This document shows, one piece after another, positions 1 through 12,239 of a stretch of 64,000 nucleotides of DNA. A program made the translations under genes and the position numbers. Every line of letters starts with the position of its first letter. Positions within the stretch are counted from its first letter, which is position 1. This stretch comes from Dipteris shenzhenensis (Eukaryota; Polypodiophyta; Polypodiopsida; Gleicheniales): NCBI GenBank assembly GCA_047967505.1, contig CM106538.1, one strand, 5' to 3'. The notes under the pieces were generated by a model. It had not been told where the DNA came from and did no database searches. It saw nothing but the letters and a program-made list of their open reading frames with translations.

Positions 1-1524
1 CTATGCTCACACTCATCGGCCAACTATGCCTGAAGTGCATCTAACTACTCTTGGAGCATGGGTGGTTGTGGCTGATGCACCATGATAATGCGATAAGTAC
101 AAATAAAGTAGAACGGAGGAAAAATAAAGACATTAAGTGTATGAGAATTTAAACGGATAAAATAAAGATGTGATTCAAGTGTATGGTAAGAAATGGATGG
201 CGGAAGATACTAAGTGTATGAAATATAAAGCAAAAGAAATCACTTATCTCGCTCTTTAATCATAGGTAAAAAGGACTAGAGTGGGAGATATGTGACCAAT
301 GATGTCGCTCGTAGTCGTCTTTGCACTCGACTGATCTCCAATTAATTGTACGGTGATTTCGTGGTTCGAATCGCCTTCTTGATTCAAGTGTCTTCAGATT
401 TTGCTTCGCTCTCTTTTTTTTATATATAAAATTTAGAGCCTTTACCCTTGCTCCATTTGTATGGTCAAAGGAAAACTTTGACTTGTGGATGTTGAAACCC
501 ACAGGAACGACGTCGCCAATTCTGAAGGAAAAAGGAACTGTCTACAAATATAGTCTCTGAGAGGCCAGTTAGCTGCTCCTGATTATGGTGCGGTCAATGG
601 ACTATGGGTTGCACAGCGTGGTCATACAGTGATGCCGTAGAGAGGTGCATGCCGTGCGGGGCAAAATCAATTGCCAATGGACTTCAACAAGGGCCGCCAA
701 AGTAATGGAGGCTCTGACAGCCTCTCTGGCAACACGACTACACTACATGTGAATAGAGATCGCCAGTGGCTGTAGGTCTCAGGGTCTACACTTTGGCGCA
801 CGCGATGGCTAGCTGTACTTTGAAAATTGAATAAAGTCAGTGCCGTCGAGGATATCAGATTCGGTTAGAGGCTGTTCAGTGCTCCAAAGTCCATGAGAGA
901 TGGTGCACACGAAAACCGAAGTCCTGCAGGTGGCTGCAGATTTGCAGATGGGCGCATGCAGTGGAAAACTCTGGTTGGAATTTGTAGTAGATGTGCTAAA
1001 ATGCCGCAGATAAGTGCGCGAAACAAAATTCGAGGCTGCTAGAGTATTAAGGGCAACACGGTTGCACTGTGCACATATCCTTTAATGCAAGGCTGAGCCT
1101 AGGGAAGTAGATGGTGGAACTGCAAGGTGGAACTACAAGCGGGCACCGAGCTGCTGTGAGCCGCTACTCTCACTGGTGACTCCTAAGTCCTGACTACTTG
1201 AAGGCACAGAATCCGATTAGTTAAGACATAGGCTAGCTACGCATTAGGACTCTAGGAGTCTACTTCAAAGTTTGCAAATGATCAGTTGCGGTTCTCCCAA
1301 GATGACGATGCTAGCCTGAGTACTTGGCGCGATCTTCAAGGCTCAAGACCTAAAGCTCAATGCGCACTTTCCTGAATGCAAAATTTTCTCTCCCCCATAA
1401 CCACAAGCTTTATGTCGGCATAAGTGTCACATAGTCCTCTTGAATCTTCCAAAGGACTTCTCTCTCTTTCAATTTCCACATGAGGGAGCTTCTCTTTGAT
1501 TCCTTTGCAAGAGCGTGACCAAGG
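1..1524 (-). other. Probable internal region of a second LTR element (partial)
   Basis: No reading frame of recognisable protein character is present in either strand. The stretch ends on the right at a primer-binding-site-like sequence (1525-1537) pointing leftward, so it is probably the internal part of an LTR element transcribed on the minus strand and running out of the window. Absence of gag-pol coding suggests a non-autonomous or heavily decayed element. This is inference from position only. Confidence 0.3.
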
Positions 1525-1537
1525 CTCTGATACCACT
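1525..1537 (-). other. Primer binding site of a second LTR element
   Basis: On the minus strand the sequence reads GTGGTATCAGAGC, the usual plant copia primer site complementary to the 3' end of initiator methionine tRNA. It differs from the intact element next door only in one extra G between the LTR-like CA and TGG. The adjoining sequence from 1538 would be that element's 5' LTR. Confidence 0.5.
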
Positions 1538-1769
1538 GAAACCAAGAGGTAATCTTTTCAACACATGAATTCACCACATAATCAATTCGAGAAGAAGAAA
1601 CACAATCACACCATGAAAGCGACAGTAGAATGGGCACAATCTCCCCCCCTAGATGAGTGGCTCACGCTTCCTCATCTAGAGTATTTATGATATTTCATAA
1701 AAGCACCAAGGAGCCAAAATTATCCCTCTCATCCATAAATGAGGGATTTGCTTTACATAGCCATCTTAG
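1538..1769 (-). repeat. Broken LTR of the second element, interrupted by copia-1
   Basis: The sequence next to the leftward primer site should be LTR. It is cut at 1769 by the complete copia element and would resume after the duplicated CTTAG at 7321-7325. I could not find where it ends beyond 7326, so its length is unknown. Confidence 0.35.
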
Positions 1770-2086
1770 TGTGAAGATAGTCAGAGAGAAGGAAGGAGTC
1801 TCACTTGCGGCTTTCTCACATACACAATGGGGGAATACACACAAAGGTGGAGGCAAAAAACAGTTTTCCTCTTCTTAGTTGTGAACCCTATATGTGGGTC
1901 TCAAACAAAACTCATCTAACTAAGGTGACATACAAACTGAGCCATGAACTAGAGTACATAAGGATAGCTGTCATCTAGCTATTATTCATGGGCGGTGTAC
2001 CAACTGCATCTGCAACTAACAAGTCGATGACATAAATGCACAATGGTCACCCTGGCATATCACGAGTGGAGCTCGATATCTCAACA
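1770..2086 (-). repeat. 3' LTR of copia-1
   Basis: It matches 6969-7320 almost base for base apart from point changes and one short deletion around 1893. It ends against the polypurine tract at 2087 and against the CTTAG duplication at 1765-1769. Confidence 0.95.
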
Positions 2087-3972
2087 CTCCCCCTCGAGCT
2101 CAATCCCAATTCCTGCACACCAAGCAGGTCTCTCAACTTGCGCAGCTTCTCTGTACCCAATGCCTTCGTGAATATGTTAGCTACCTGATCCTCTGTGCTG
2201 ACATAAACTAGATCAATAAGACCTAGTAAAACCTTCTCTCGCACATAGTGATAATGTACCTCAATGTGCTTTGTTCTAGCATGATAGACTGGGTTATTTG
2301 CCAAGTGTATACTGCTCATGTTGTCACAATAAATGACAACTGGCCCATCTGTAGATTGATGCATATCATAAAGTAGCTTACGCAACCAAGCTACCTCACA
2401 TGCAACCATTGCTACACCCCTGTACTCAGCCTTTGTGCTCGACAAGGCAATTGTAGGCTGTTTCTTATTGCTCCAAGTGACTACAGCACTCCCAAAAGAG
2501 AACATATATCCACTAGTAGATTGTCTATCAGAAATACTACCAGCCCAATCAGCATCGGTGTATCCATGCAACTGTATCTGAACCCCAGCCTCATAAAATA
2601 GTCCATACTGCAATGTGGACTTCACATACCTGAGTATGCGTCTAGCCACATCCAAATGCGGTTTCCTTGGAGCCTGCATAAACTGACCTACCAATCCAAC
2701 AACATAGCTTAAATCTGGCCTGGTAATAGTCATATAAATCAAACTTCCTACTATGCGTGTGTACATAGTAGGGTCTTCCAGAAGCTCACCTACATCTGCG
2801 CTCAGCTTCACATTCTGCTCCAAAGGAACTGAAATAGGCTTACAGCCTGTCATCCCATATTTGGACAACATGTCCAATCCATATTGCCTTTGTAAGAGCT
2901 GTATCCCACTTGGTGATCTAATCACCTCAATGCCCAAGAAATAACGCAGCTCTCCCAAATCCTTCATCTCAAACTTCTGCTTCAATAGCATTTTCACATG
3001 AAGGATATCTTCATCACTATCACTTGTGATGATCAAATCATCAACATAAATGACAAGCAACATAATACCTTTCTCTGTTTTTCTCATATAAAGTGAGAAA
3101 TATGCCTTGGAAATCTGAAAGCTAATAGTGACAAGATATTGTCCTATCTTGTCAGACCATGCTCTAGGTGCTTGCTTTAAGCCATACAAGGCTTTCTTCA
3201 ACCTGCAAACAAACTCAGGATTAACAGCATGAACATAACCTCGTGGCTGCTCCATCAAGACCTCTTCTTGCAAATCACCATGCAAGAAGGCATTCTTTAC
3301 ATCCATCTGATGTAAAGACCATCCCTTTGATGCAGCCATAGCAATGACTGCTCTTACGATTGCCATCCTTGCAACCGGACTGAATGTTTCCTCATAATCA
3401 GTGCCATATGTCTGTGCATACCCCTTGACAACTAATCTTGCCTTGTATCTATTCATGGAACCATCTACATTGTGCTTCACCTTATAAACCCACTTATAGC
3501 CAATTGCATTCTTGTCTTTAGGGAAAGGCACCAATTCCCATGTAGCATTTGCTTCCAAGGCATCCATTTCTTCATCCATCATGGCTTTCTCCCATTTTTC
3601 TTTTCCCATGGCTTGCTCAAAAGAAGTGGGTTCTGGTTCTTGTATCTCTTTGACCATATAGGCATAGTGAATGGCTGTAAATCCATCATATTTTAGCCTA
3701 TCCATAGGATACCTAGCTCTGGTAGACTTGCACAAAATAGGCTCACTTCTAGGTGCTCTCAAAATATCCCTGGTCTTCCTTACTCTAGGTGTAACAATAG
3801 AAGGGATACCCAATTCATCATCAATGCTCTGTTCTGAGCCACTGGATTCACCATCCACATAAGAGTGACCTACATTCACATCAAACATGGGCTGATCTAC
3901 CTTCTCTTTTCCTTTTTGTGATAATTGCATACCACTATCTGCATTGCTTTGAGGAGATTCTCTTGATCTCAA
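2047..3972 (-). pseudogene. copia-1 reverse transcriptase and RNase H part of pol
   Basis: This is the longest open stretch of the element (641 codons). It encodes the copia reverse transcriptase followed by RNase H: conserved patches include NAFLHGDL early in the polymerase palm, the catalytic YVDD at about codon 315, GYTDADWAG at the start of RNase H and ARTKHIEVHYH near its end. The N-terminal third is the variable linker after integrase, starting after a TGA at 3973-3975. The stop lies inside the 3' LTR (2047), so coding and LTR overlap by about 40 bp. It is part of a single polyprotein frame with the upstream pieces and is cut off from them by stops. Confidence 0.93.
2087..2095 (-). other. 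Polypurine tract of copia-1
   Basis: The minus strand reads GAGGGGGAG directly before the 3' LTR start TGTTG, the expected site of plus-strand DNA priming. Confidence 0.85.
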
Positions 3973-5479
3973 TCAGCCTGTCCATGGTGAAGTATGTGAA
4001 CCACTGCTAGAGGACACTGCAGGTCCACTGATATTTTGTGATTGCTGCTATGAATTCTGTGCAGCATTACCATTTTGTGCATCTATATCATCAATCACAT
4101 TTACTGGTTTATACCAGCTGCTCATCTCATCAAAAACAACATCTTTGCTCATTGTAAACTTATGAGTAGAAGGGTTATAGCATTTATACCCTTTCTGCTT
4201 CAGAGAATAACCAATAAAGATGCACTTCTCAGCTTTTGGATCCAACTTGGATCTCAACACATCTGGCACATGAACATAGGCAATGCAACCAAAAATTTTC
4301 AAATGAGAAATATCTAGTTTCCTACCAGTATACATCTCCTTTGGTGTCATGCCATGTATTGCTGTAGTGGGAGTCCTGTTCATTATGTAAACTCCTGTAG
4401 CAACTGCTTCAGCCCAATAATAATCTGGTGGATTCTTTTCATTTAGCATGGCCGGAGATACCTCTCCAATATGCCTATTTTTCCTTTCTGCAAGTCCATT
4501 TTGCTATGGGGTATGATTGCATGAATATTGCTGCTTTATGCCATGCTCATGCAGGAACCTTGAAAACTCATTTAAAAGGTACTCTCCCCCTTTATCTGAC
4601 CTTAGGCATTTTATTTACAGGCCTGTTTCTTTTTCAACCATAGCTTTAAATGTTTGAAATGCCCAAACACTTCACTTTTCTTTTTCATAAAATGCACCCA
4701 AACTTTTCTACTGTAGTCATCAATAAATGTGACAAAATAATGATAGCCTCCAATAGATGCAGCTTTAGTAGTCCACACATTAGAGTGGATTAATTCCAAT
4801 GGCCTCTTACTCTCTTGAACATGTCTAGGAAATGGTTTCCTTGCCTGTTTTCCAAATTGGCAGGCTTCACATACCTTATGCATTTCTGCAACCTTGAATT
4901 TAGGCAATCCTGCAACAATATTTTGGGCCTGCATTGATTTAAGTTGTTGTGCATTAACATGACCAATGCCTTTATGCCAGATATCAATATCTACAACTAC
5001 ACCGGTCCCATGTGCAAACATTGCTGCACTCAATTCAGGCATGTCCGCATCCAACGTAAACATCCTGCCCTTTTTCTTTCCTTTTGCTATCAAGCGACTG
5101 TTATTTTTCATATCCTCAACAAAGAATCCATGAGGATTAAATCTGAACTGCAAGCCCTGCTCAACCATTTGACCAACAGAAACCAGGTTGGTGATATTCG
5201 GGACATGAAATACATCAGACAGGTATTTCTTTTTCCCATCCTGCATAGACAAAGGAATTTTACCAATCTACATAATAGGATGTGTAGTATCATCACTAGT
5301 CTCCACAAATTTTAGTCTTTCCATTTTCCTTGCATCTTGCATCCATTCTGCATGACCTGTCATGTGGTTTGATGCACCTGAGTCAACATACCACACATCA
5401 TTACTTTCTTCTGTACTTGTCACAAAATTGGTCATGTGTTGCACCGTGAACAGATGCTCATTTTTGTCATCACCCTGTC
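3973..5479 (-). pseudogene. copia-1 protease and integrase part of pol
   Basis: The aspartic protease signature VDSGASNHMTG lies near 5360-5395. The integrase zinc motif follows, with His residues in HIWHKGIGHVN and cysteines in CEACQFGKQ, then the catalytic-core patch FIDDYSRKVWVHF. A one-base loss near 4651-4657 moves the frame. Beyond it the second core patch (SDKGGEY) and the QNGLAER region remain readable. Stops are TAG at 5268-5270, 4504-4506 and 4048-4050, TAA at 4615-4617 and TGA at 3973-3975. Each TAG sits where copia proteins normally have Gln, for example in the TPQQNG motif. Confidence 0.9.
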
Positions 5480-6410
5480 TACTAGAAGATGCATAATTGC
5501 CTTGCTACAATTTTCCATTCATAATGTCATTTTGCTTTTTATAGCAGTCTTTAGCCATATGACCCATTTTACCACAATAGTAGCATTCAACATTGTTGTT
5601 TGCGTTTTGGCCTCTTTGCCATCCACCATGACCTCTTTGGCTCCCCCTGCCTCTAGAGTTACCACGTCCTCCTCCATAGGACTGGTTTTCTTGAGTTTGC
5701 TACATATTTTGATTTCTACCACGGCCTCCAGATCGGCCTACTCTACCTCTGCCTCTACCTCTTCTAGCATTTGAGTAGAAGACAGTTTCTTTTGAAGTTT
5801 CTCCTGAAGAAGATGCACCATCATTTCTTTGCTCTTCAGAAATTAGAAGAGCAAACAACTCTTCAAAATCATGAAAATTTTCATGGATGGCAATCGATGT
5901 CTAGAACTGTGCATAATCCTTTCCTAGACCATTCAAGGTCACAGAAACTAGATCATCATCTTCCACTGGCAACCCAATGGAAGCAAGTGCATCTACAATT
6001 TTCTTCACCTTCATGTGGTAGTCATTGATGCTCATATTTTCTCTCTGCACATTGTGCAACTCCTGCTTGAGCTACATTTTCTTGGCTTGCGTATTTGTGC
6101 TGTATATTTTTGCCAAAGTATTCCATGCCTCCTTTGGTGTACTTGCATACTGAATATGCACAATCATAGAATCCGAAATACTGATAGATAGCCAGTACAT
6201 AACTTTTCTGGCTCTCTCATGCCATCGTTTAAATGCCTGCATTTCCTATTGATTGGGAACATTAGAAAGAACTGGTTCTTCTTCATTTCCTGTAATGAAC
6301 TCCCAATAGCCTTTTCCCATAAGGAAATTTGTCATTCTAAACTTCCATGCTTTGAAGTTATTCTTGTCAAGCTTTTCAGTGATAATCTTTGAAAGAGAAT
6401 CAGATGCCAT
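5480..6410 (-). pseudogene. copia-1 gag with CCHC zinc knuckle
   Basis: The frame starts at ATG 6410, about 550 bp inside the primer site, and encodes a copia-type Gag (nucleocapsid precursor that packages the RNA). Visible parts are FKAWKFRMTNFLMGKGYW near the start, the KEAWNTLAKIY helix, an Arg/Gly-rich stretch and the zinc knuckle CYYCGKMGHMAKDC near 5545-5590. Five TAG codons interrupt it: 6246-6248, 6072-6074, 5901-5903, 5700-5702 and 5505-5507. All lie in one frame, and all replace a residue that reads naturally as Gln. Confidence 0.9.
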
Positions 6411-6956
6411 TACAAAACACTGCAAAATATTCTGTCACTGCAAAAAACATAGCTTCTGCCTCACACAGGCAAATCTGCAAAACTGACAAAAGTGGTATTT
6501 GACCACACAGTCACTTCCTAGTGACGATTTTGCATCAACAGGCAATAAAAATGATTTTGTAACTCCCAGTATCTCTGCACACAGGCATACGATGCAATTT
6601 TTATGGCAACTTTTCACCGACCTGCAGAGCAGTGGTCGCATAGCAAAAACAAGGCCTTTTTCTCAGTGCCTGTGGAAATCTTCCGCCACCAAAACGGGCC
6701 TCGAAATGGCCTCGAATCAGAAAAATAAAGTCACCAAGGGATTTGCCCTTGCCCGTACCATATATTGCCCTCTTGCCACACCCCTCTTGCCACACCGCAA
6801 AGGGCGTCTCAATCTGAGACAATGCACTCTTACACTTTTCGGCTGTGCTACCTGTAGAGATTTACTCCCAAACTCAAAAAAGGAAAGCAACACTGGTCCT
6901 CTTACTAGGACACCGCGAACTTGGTTTGCTTTCTTGAGCTCCTTACCACGAACCAG

Positions 6957-6968
6957 GCTCTGATACCA
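6957..6968 (-). other. Primer binding site of copia-1
   Basis: The minus strand reads TGGTATCAGAGC immediately after the 5' LTR. This is complementary to the 3' end of plant initiator methionine tRNA and is the standard primer site of plant copia elements. Confidence 0.93.
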
Positions 6969-7320
6969 TGTGAAGATAGTGGGAGAGAAGGAAGGAGTCT
7001 CACTTGCGGCTTTCTCACATACACAATGGGGGAATACACACAAAGGTGGAGGCTGAAAACAGTTTTCCTCTTCTTAGTTGTGAAAGCCAAAAGAACTCTA
7101 TTACAAGGAAATAGAAGAACCCTATATGTGGGTCTCAAACCAAACTTAGCTAACTAAGGTGGCATACTAACTGAGCCATGAACTAGAGTACATAAGGATA
7201 GCTGTCATCCAGTTGTTATTCTTGGGCAGTGTACCAACCGTATCTGCAGCTAACAAGTCGGTGACATAAATGCACAACGGTCACCCTGGCATATCACGAG
7301 TGGAGCTCGATATCTCAACA
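6969..7320 (-). repeat. 5' LTR of copia-1
   Basis: It is the partner of 1770-2086. It begins on the minus strand at 7320 and ends at the primer site. It is the longer of the two, keeping a segment (about 7084-7118) missing from the 3' LTR. Confidence 0.95.
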
Positions 7321-7325
7321 CTTAG

Positions 7326-7790
7326 GTCCCAAAATGAATTATGTCCTCAACAAAATATATTGCTCAAACTTGCAATAATAAAACAAATACAAATTTGGCC
7401 CATGGCCATATATAATGTGTTGTGCGACACCTCGATCGGTACCCTCGCACTAACTCCAATCCTCGCTATGAGTTCCATTGCCTGTACTCAAGCAGCCAAT
7501 TACATTAGTTATTAACAATCGATTGAACGAATCACCGAATCAACCGATCCCAACATAACTGTGCTCAAAGCACAATAATCAAGCACAACACCAATAACAC
7601 TAGTGACATTAGTATTAACATGGAATCACCCATAATACCGAGCATCTAGGATGGCAAAACACAAGCTAGTCAGGTGTCCCCAACTAACCACACAAAGTAT
7701 CCACGAGGACCCCACCGCGTCCGGTGTGCTCCTATGTAGTACTTTGCCATAGTTACACTTGACTAAAATAATAAAATCCAAAGCAAGATA
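7326..7790. other. Unassigned AT-rich stretch
   Basis: No gene is visible. The first part should be the continuation of the interrupted LTR of the outer element. Its outer end could not be found. Confidence 0.3.
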
Positions 7791-7799
7791 TATCAGAAA

Positions 7800-8850
7800 A
7801 TATAATTTCCATAACAAAGTGCTATTTACCAAATTCAAATTGCTATGTGCTAAATGCAAGTCAATATGAACCCAAGGAAGGGCATGTTACTTGGTCTTAT
7901 AATTTTTGGAGAGGAAGTGTTCCAACTCTCCCTCCACACAATTGTGTGATTATGTGATAAATGCAAAGTACTATGTGCCAAATGCAAAGTGCTATGTGCC
8001 AAATTCAAATTTCTGTATGCTAAATTCAAATTTCTCTATACTGAATGCAAATTGAAATGAACCCAAGGAAGGGCATGCTCCTTGGTCTTATAATTTTTGG
8101 AGAGGAAGTGTGCCAACTCTCCCCTCACATAATTGTGTGGTTATGTGCTAACTGCAAAGAACTATGTGCCAAATACAAATTGCTATGTGACAAATTCAAA
8201 TTGCTATGTGATGAATTCAAATTGCTTTGTGCTAAATGCAAATTGAAATGAACCCAAGGAAGGGCACGTTTCTTGGTCTTATAATTTTTGGAGAGGAAGT
8301 GTGCCAACTCTCCCCCCACACAATTGTGTGGTTATGCGCTAAGTGCAACGAACTATGTGCCAAATGCGAAGTGCTATGTGCCAAATTCAAATTGCTATGT
8401 GCTAAATTCAAATTTCTTTGTGTTGAATGCAAATTGAAATGAGTTCGCAAGGAAGGGCACATTGGTCTCATAATTTTTGGAGAGGACATGTACCAACTTT
8501 CCTCCCACGCAAATGTGTGGTTATTTGCTAAATGCAAAGTATATGTGGAATGCAAAGTGATATTAACCAAATTCAAATTACTATGATGTGCCAAATAAAA
8601 ACAAAGCATGTGGTCATATGCTAAATGCAAATTGCTATTTACAAAATGCAAATTGCAATCTAATTATATAATACAATAAAAACTTAGCTCTCCTCCCACA
8701 TAATTGTGTGGTTATGTGCTAATTGCAAAGTACTATGTGCCAAATACGAATTGCTATGTGACAAATTCAAATTGCTATGTGATGAATTCAAATTGCTTTG
8801 TGCTAAATGCTTGCAAATTGAAATGAACCCAAGAATGAGAGTCTCATCAC
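7800..8850 (+). repeat. Tandem array of about 190-bp units with 20-bp sub-repeats
   Basis: The phrase GAACCCAAGGAAGGGCA recurs at about 7868, 8058 and 8250, with decayed forms at about 8438 and 8826, giving a period near 190 bp. Within each unit a word like CAAATTGCTATGTGCTAAATG recurs every 20 bp or so with small changes. Each unit also contains CACACAATTGTGTGGTTATG, which is partly self-complementary. The same words appear again at about 28680-28800 and 41190-41300. Confidence 0.8.
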
Positions 8851-11800
8851 CAAGTTGAGTTCTCTGCGAGTACCTAATGGAACAACGATGACCCGTTTCC
8901 CTCGGCTCCCCATCCTGCAACTCCTTTGGTCATGGCTATGGCTGGTGGAGTGTTGCACGATGGAGAACCAAGGCAAACAATGGATCCCATGAATTGGGTA
9001 GAATTATGAAGGGGCATCGAGGTTGTAGCAGAAGATTCATCATAGGGGTAGAGGGGGCTTGGAGAGAGCATGGAAGGGGATAGGAGAGAAATTTCCCTAG
9101 GTGTGGTGAATTATTTCTCTACCCTTAAGGCCTTTATATAGCTAGACTTTTTGCCCTCCCACTCTTTCCCCCTTCTTTTCTTGTGTTAGTTGTGCAACTT
9201 TGGGTGCCTATTGTTGTTGCTAAGAGCACACAATCCATCCACTAGATTTTGCTGGTAGCCCAACCTAGCATAGGCAGTCATCTACATCATCGTCTAGCCA
9301 TGATGTGCGATTAGATGGTTGCCATGCTATAATTTCTTGGTCATTGGAGCCAAGATCATGATAATTCAATAGGAAGAAGGGGGAGGAGTGGTGGGACATG
9401 CACCCAGCCTTACTGGTAGCGTAGCCTAGCCTAGGCGATCATTTACATCATCGTCTAGCCATGACGAGCGATTAGATGGTTGCCATGTGAGAATTTCTCG
9501 ATCATCGGAGCCAAGATCATAATAATTCAATGGGATGAGGGGGGAGGAGTAGTGGCACATACACCCAGCTTTGTTGGTAGCCCAGCATAGTGTAGGCAGT
9601 CATTTACATCATTTTTCTAGCCATGACATGCGATTAGACGGTTGCCATGGGGAATTTCTCGATCATCGAAAAATTCTAATAGTCTGATATGTTCTTACAG
9701 TCTATCTCTAGCTTAATGCTAATCTCAACGTGCAAGTTAGATGGTCCCTCATTAAAAGTCCTTGTTAATATAGTTTGATTCCAACTCAATGCTAATTTGG
9801 GTAGCCTGTGAACTAGATGGCCCCTCATGCAAAGTCATTGTTATTACAATCAACTGAAGAAAGGAAAGATCAAAGCAAGACATTAGATTAGCATTGAGAT
9901 GTTTCATCAGGCTATAATAACAATAGTTCTCATTCTAAACTATTGTTATTTTAGCCTGATAAACTGACTGAATGCTAATCTAAGCTTGTGAACTTGATGG
10001 TCCCCCATGTAAAGTCATTTTTATTACAGTCTGATTTCGGCTCAATGCTAATCTGAGCCTGTGAATTAGATGGCCCCTCATGCACAATCATTGTTATTAT
10101 AGTCTGATTCCGATTGAATGCTAATCTGAACCTATGAATTAGTCAGTCCCTCATGCACAGTCATTGTCACTAAAACAAGCTTAGTGGTTGTTTGGGATTT
10201 ATATTTTCCCTTGTTTGGGATTTATTGATTGGGATTTGCTGAAACAAGCGTGGTGGTTGTTGGGGATTTACTAAAGGTTATATTTTGTGGGGTTGTAGTT
10301 AATCCTAAACCAAAAAAAATGCATTTTGTTGCCAGTGCCTACCTCCTCTAGCCTTAACTATCATACAACTAACCTATCATATTTATCAATGTGATGTGTG
10401 GGGAATCTATCAGTATACAGGTCTTCAAAGATGGCAAAGATCTCATTGGATTAGATCGTTGAGCATGTCAAGACAACTTGATTTGATAGATTAGAATATG
10501 TGAACAATTACATCTTGATAGTACGAGAGCGAACTAGTTAAAAAACCCGATAGATCTTGAGTGAAGGAACAATAGAGGAATAGAGATGGAAAGCCATAGA
10601 GGCAACATTTGACATTTTTCATGCTACTTGTCTTGAGCTTGATGAAGCCATTTCGCAAGGGGTCCCTCGACAACCCAAGATTGTTGTAGATGAGATTGAT
10701 CGCTTGGAGGAGAAACATAGAGTTCCCAAGAGTGTCATTCACAAGATGGTCATATTGCAGGAGGAAGTGTGGGACTCGGCCTTCAACAATATAAGAACAC
10801 AGTTTGTGAATTATGTTGCTTAAGGCTCCCACTCTATGAAGTGTCAAGCTTGCGTCCTAGAATCCTTGCATAAATATAAAGTCCTTCAAAAATCTTGGAC
10901 TTGATCTCTTGGAATCTTGGATATATATTACTCGGGACTTTTTTAAGGGCTGACCACCCCTCTAATACAGTCAGTTTTTCAATAGAACTTGAGTTAAGTA
11001 GTAAATTGTCTTCTTTGAAAAAAAAAGGTAGTAAATTGTCTTTGTATTTATCCATACTTGATATGATGGTGGTCTCTTTTCGAAATGTAGAAGAGTAAAA
11101 CTTGGTTGTATACTACCTAGGTATATAACTTTAGGGACTGACTATACATTTGGATTTTCTATATAACTTTAGTTTTAAAGCAGTGATAATTCACCATTTA
11201 TCAGTCCTTGTATATGACTACTTCACTCAGTTGGACCTTATAATTTGAAAATTTTGCATTTAGTTGGATTCAAAGGTTCTATTTTCTTATGACTGCTTCA
11301 CTCATGACGTGTGATTAGATGGTAATTCTAATAGTATGATATATTCTTATAGTCTATCTCATCTTAATGCTAGTTCTCATTCTAAACTATTGTTATTATA
11401 GCTTGATAAACCAGCTAAATGCTAATCTAAGCTTGTGAACTAGATGCAAAGTCATTGTTATTACAGTCTGATTCCGGCTCAATGCTAATCTGAGCCTGTG
11501 AATTAGATGGTCCCTCATGCACAGCCATTGTTATTACAGTCTGATTCTAGCTCAATGCTGATCTGAGCCTATGAATTAGATGGTCCCTCATGCACAGTCA
11601 TTGTTATTACAGTCTGATTCCGACTGAATGCTAATCTGAACCTATGAATTAGATGGTCCCTCATGCACAGTCATTGTCACTAAAACAAGCTCGGTGGTTG
11701 TTTGGGATTAGTATATTGTTTGAGATTTACATTTTTCCTTATTTGGAGAGAAGATTGATTGGGATTTACTGAAACAAGCATGGTGGTTGTTTGGGATTTA

Positions 11801-11900
11801 CTAAAGGTCATATTTTGCGGGGGTTGCGGGTAATCCTAATCCAACACAAATGCATTTCGTTGCCAATGCCTACCTCCTTTAGCCTTAATTGGTGTTTGAG
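8851..11900 (+). repeat. Dispersed repeat family, copy A
   Basis: Sequence from about 8830 to 9700 is closely matched by 23110-23940 and, inverted, by about 51800-52600. Within the copy, 9680-10330 and 11320-11890 repeat each other directly (shared words such as TCATGCACAGTCATTGTTAT and GGTGGTTGTTTGGGATT). No protein of a known transposon is readable, so the family is unnamed. Confidence 0.7.
10584..10823 (+). pseudogene. Unrecognised coding fragment, 79 codons
   Basis: The frame is open from after a TAG at 10581 to TAA at 10821-10823 and reads as natural protein, with patches such as FHATCLELDEAI and VVDEIDRLEEKHRVPKS followed by an amphipathic C-terminal segment. There is no start codon near the beginning, and it lies between two copies of a dispersed repeat, so it is probably a captured or truncated exon. 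I do not recognise the family. Confidence 0.35.
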
Positions 11901-12239
11901 GTGACCCAATCATGATTCTAATGGTCAATAGCATAGAGCTTGACACATGGCACTATATGCATTTACTCGTGAGCACAGAGACTATTGCTCTACCTCTGGC
12001 CTGACTACATCACACAGCCTTTACCTTGCCATGTTTGCTCACCACCGTGCTGGTTCAAGCAATGATGTTGGCATGGAGAGACCACCACGTTGGCATGAAG
12101 ACCACTGTGGCATGTCAATATCTAAAGGGGACCCCTCAAGGTCCATATCCGCAACCACCGCACTGGATGTTGGATCTATTTTAGTTCTAAACCAAGGAAA
12201 ATAGTGTTATTTTGGAGATATTTTAGTCGTATTACTCCT

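Larger units (their letters stand above)
1770..7320 (-). mobile_element. Complete Ty1/copia LTR retrotransposon (copia-1)
   Basis: The element is 5551 bp long and lies on the minus strand. It has two LTRs beginning TGTTGAGATATC and ending CTTCACA on that strand, a perfect 5-bp target duplication CTTAG (1765-1769 and 7321-7325), a primer site (6957-6968) touching the 5' LTR and a polypurine tract (2087-2095) touching the 3' LTR. The domain order is gag, protease, integrase, reverse transcriptase, RNase H, which defines copia rather than gypsy. The 3' LTR lacks a segment near 1893 that the 5' LTR has (about 7084-7118). The coding region carries at least eight TAG, one TAA, one TGA and one frameshift, so it is not functional. 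It lies inside another element's LTR. Confidence 0.96.

Noticed and set aside
340-410. tRNA-like GGTTCGAATC word
   Set aside because: No acceptor stem, D-arm or anticodon arm can be drawn around it.
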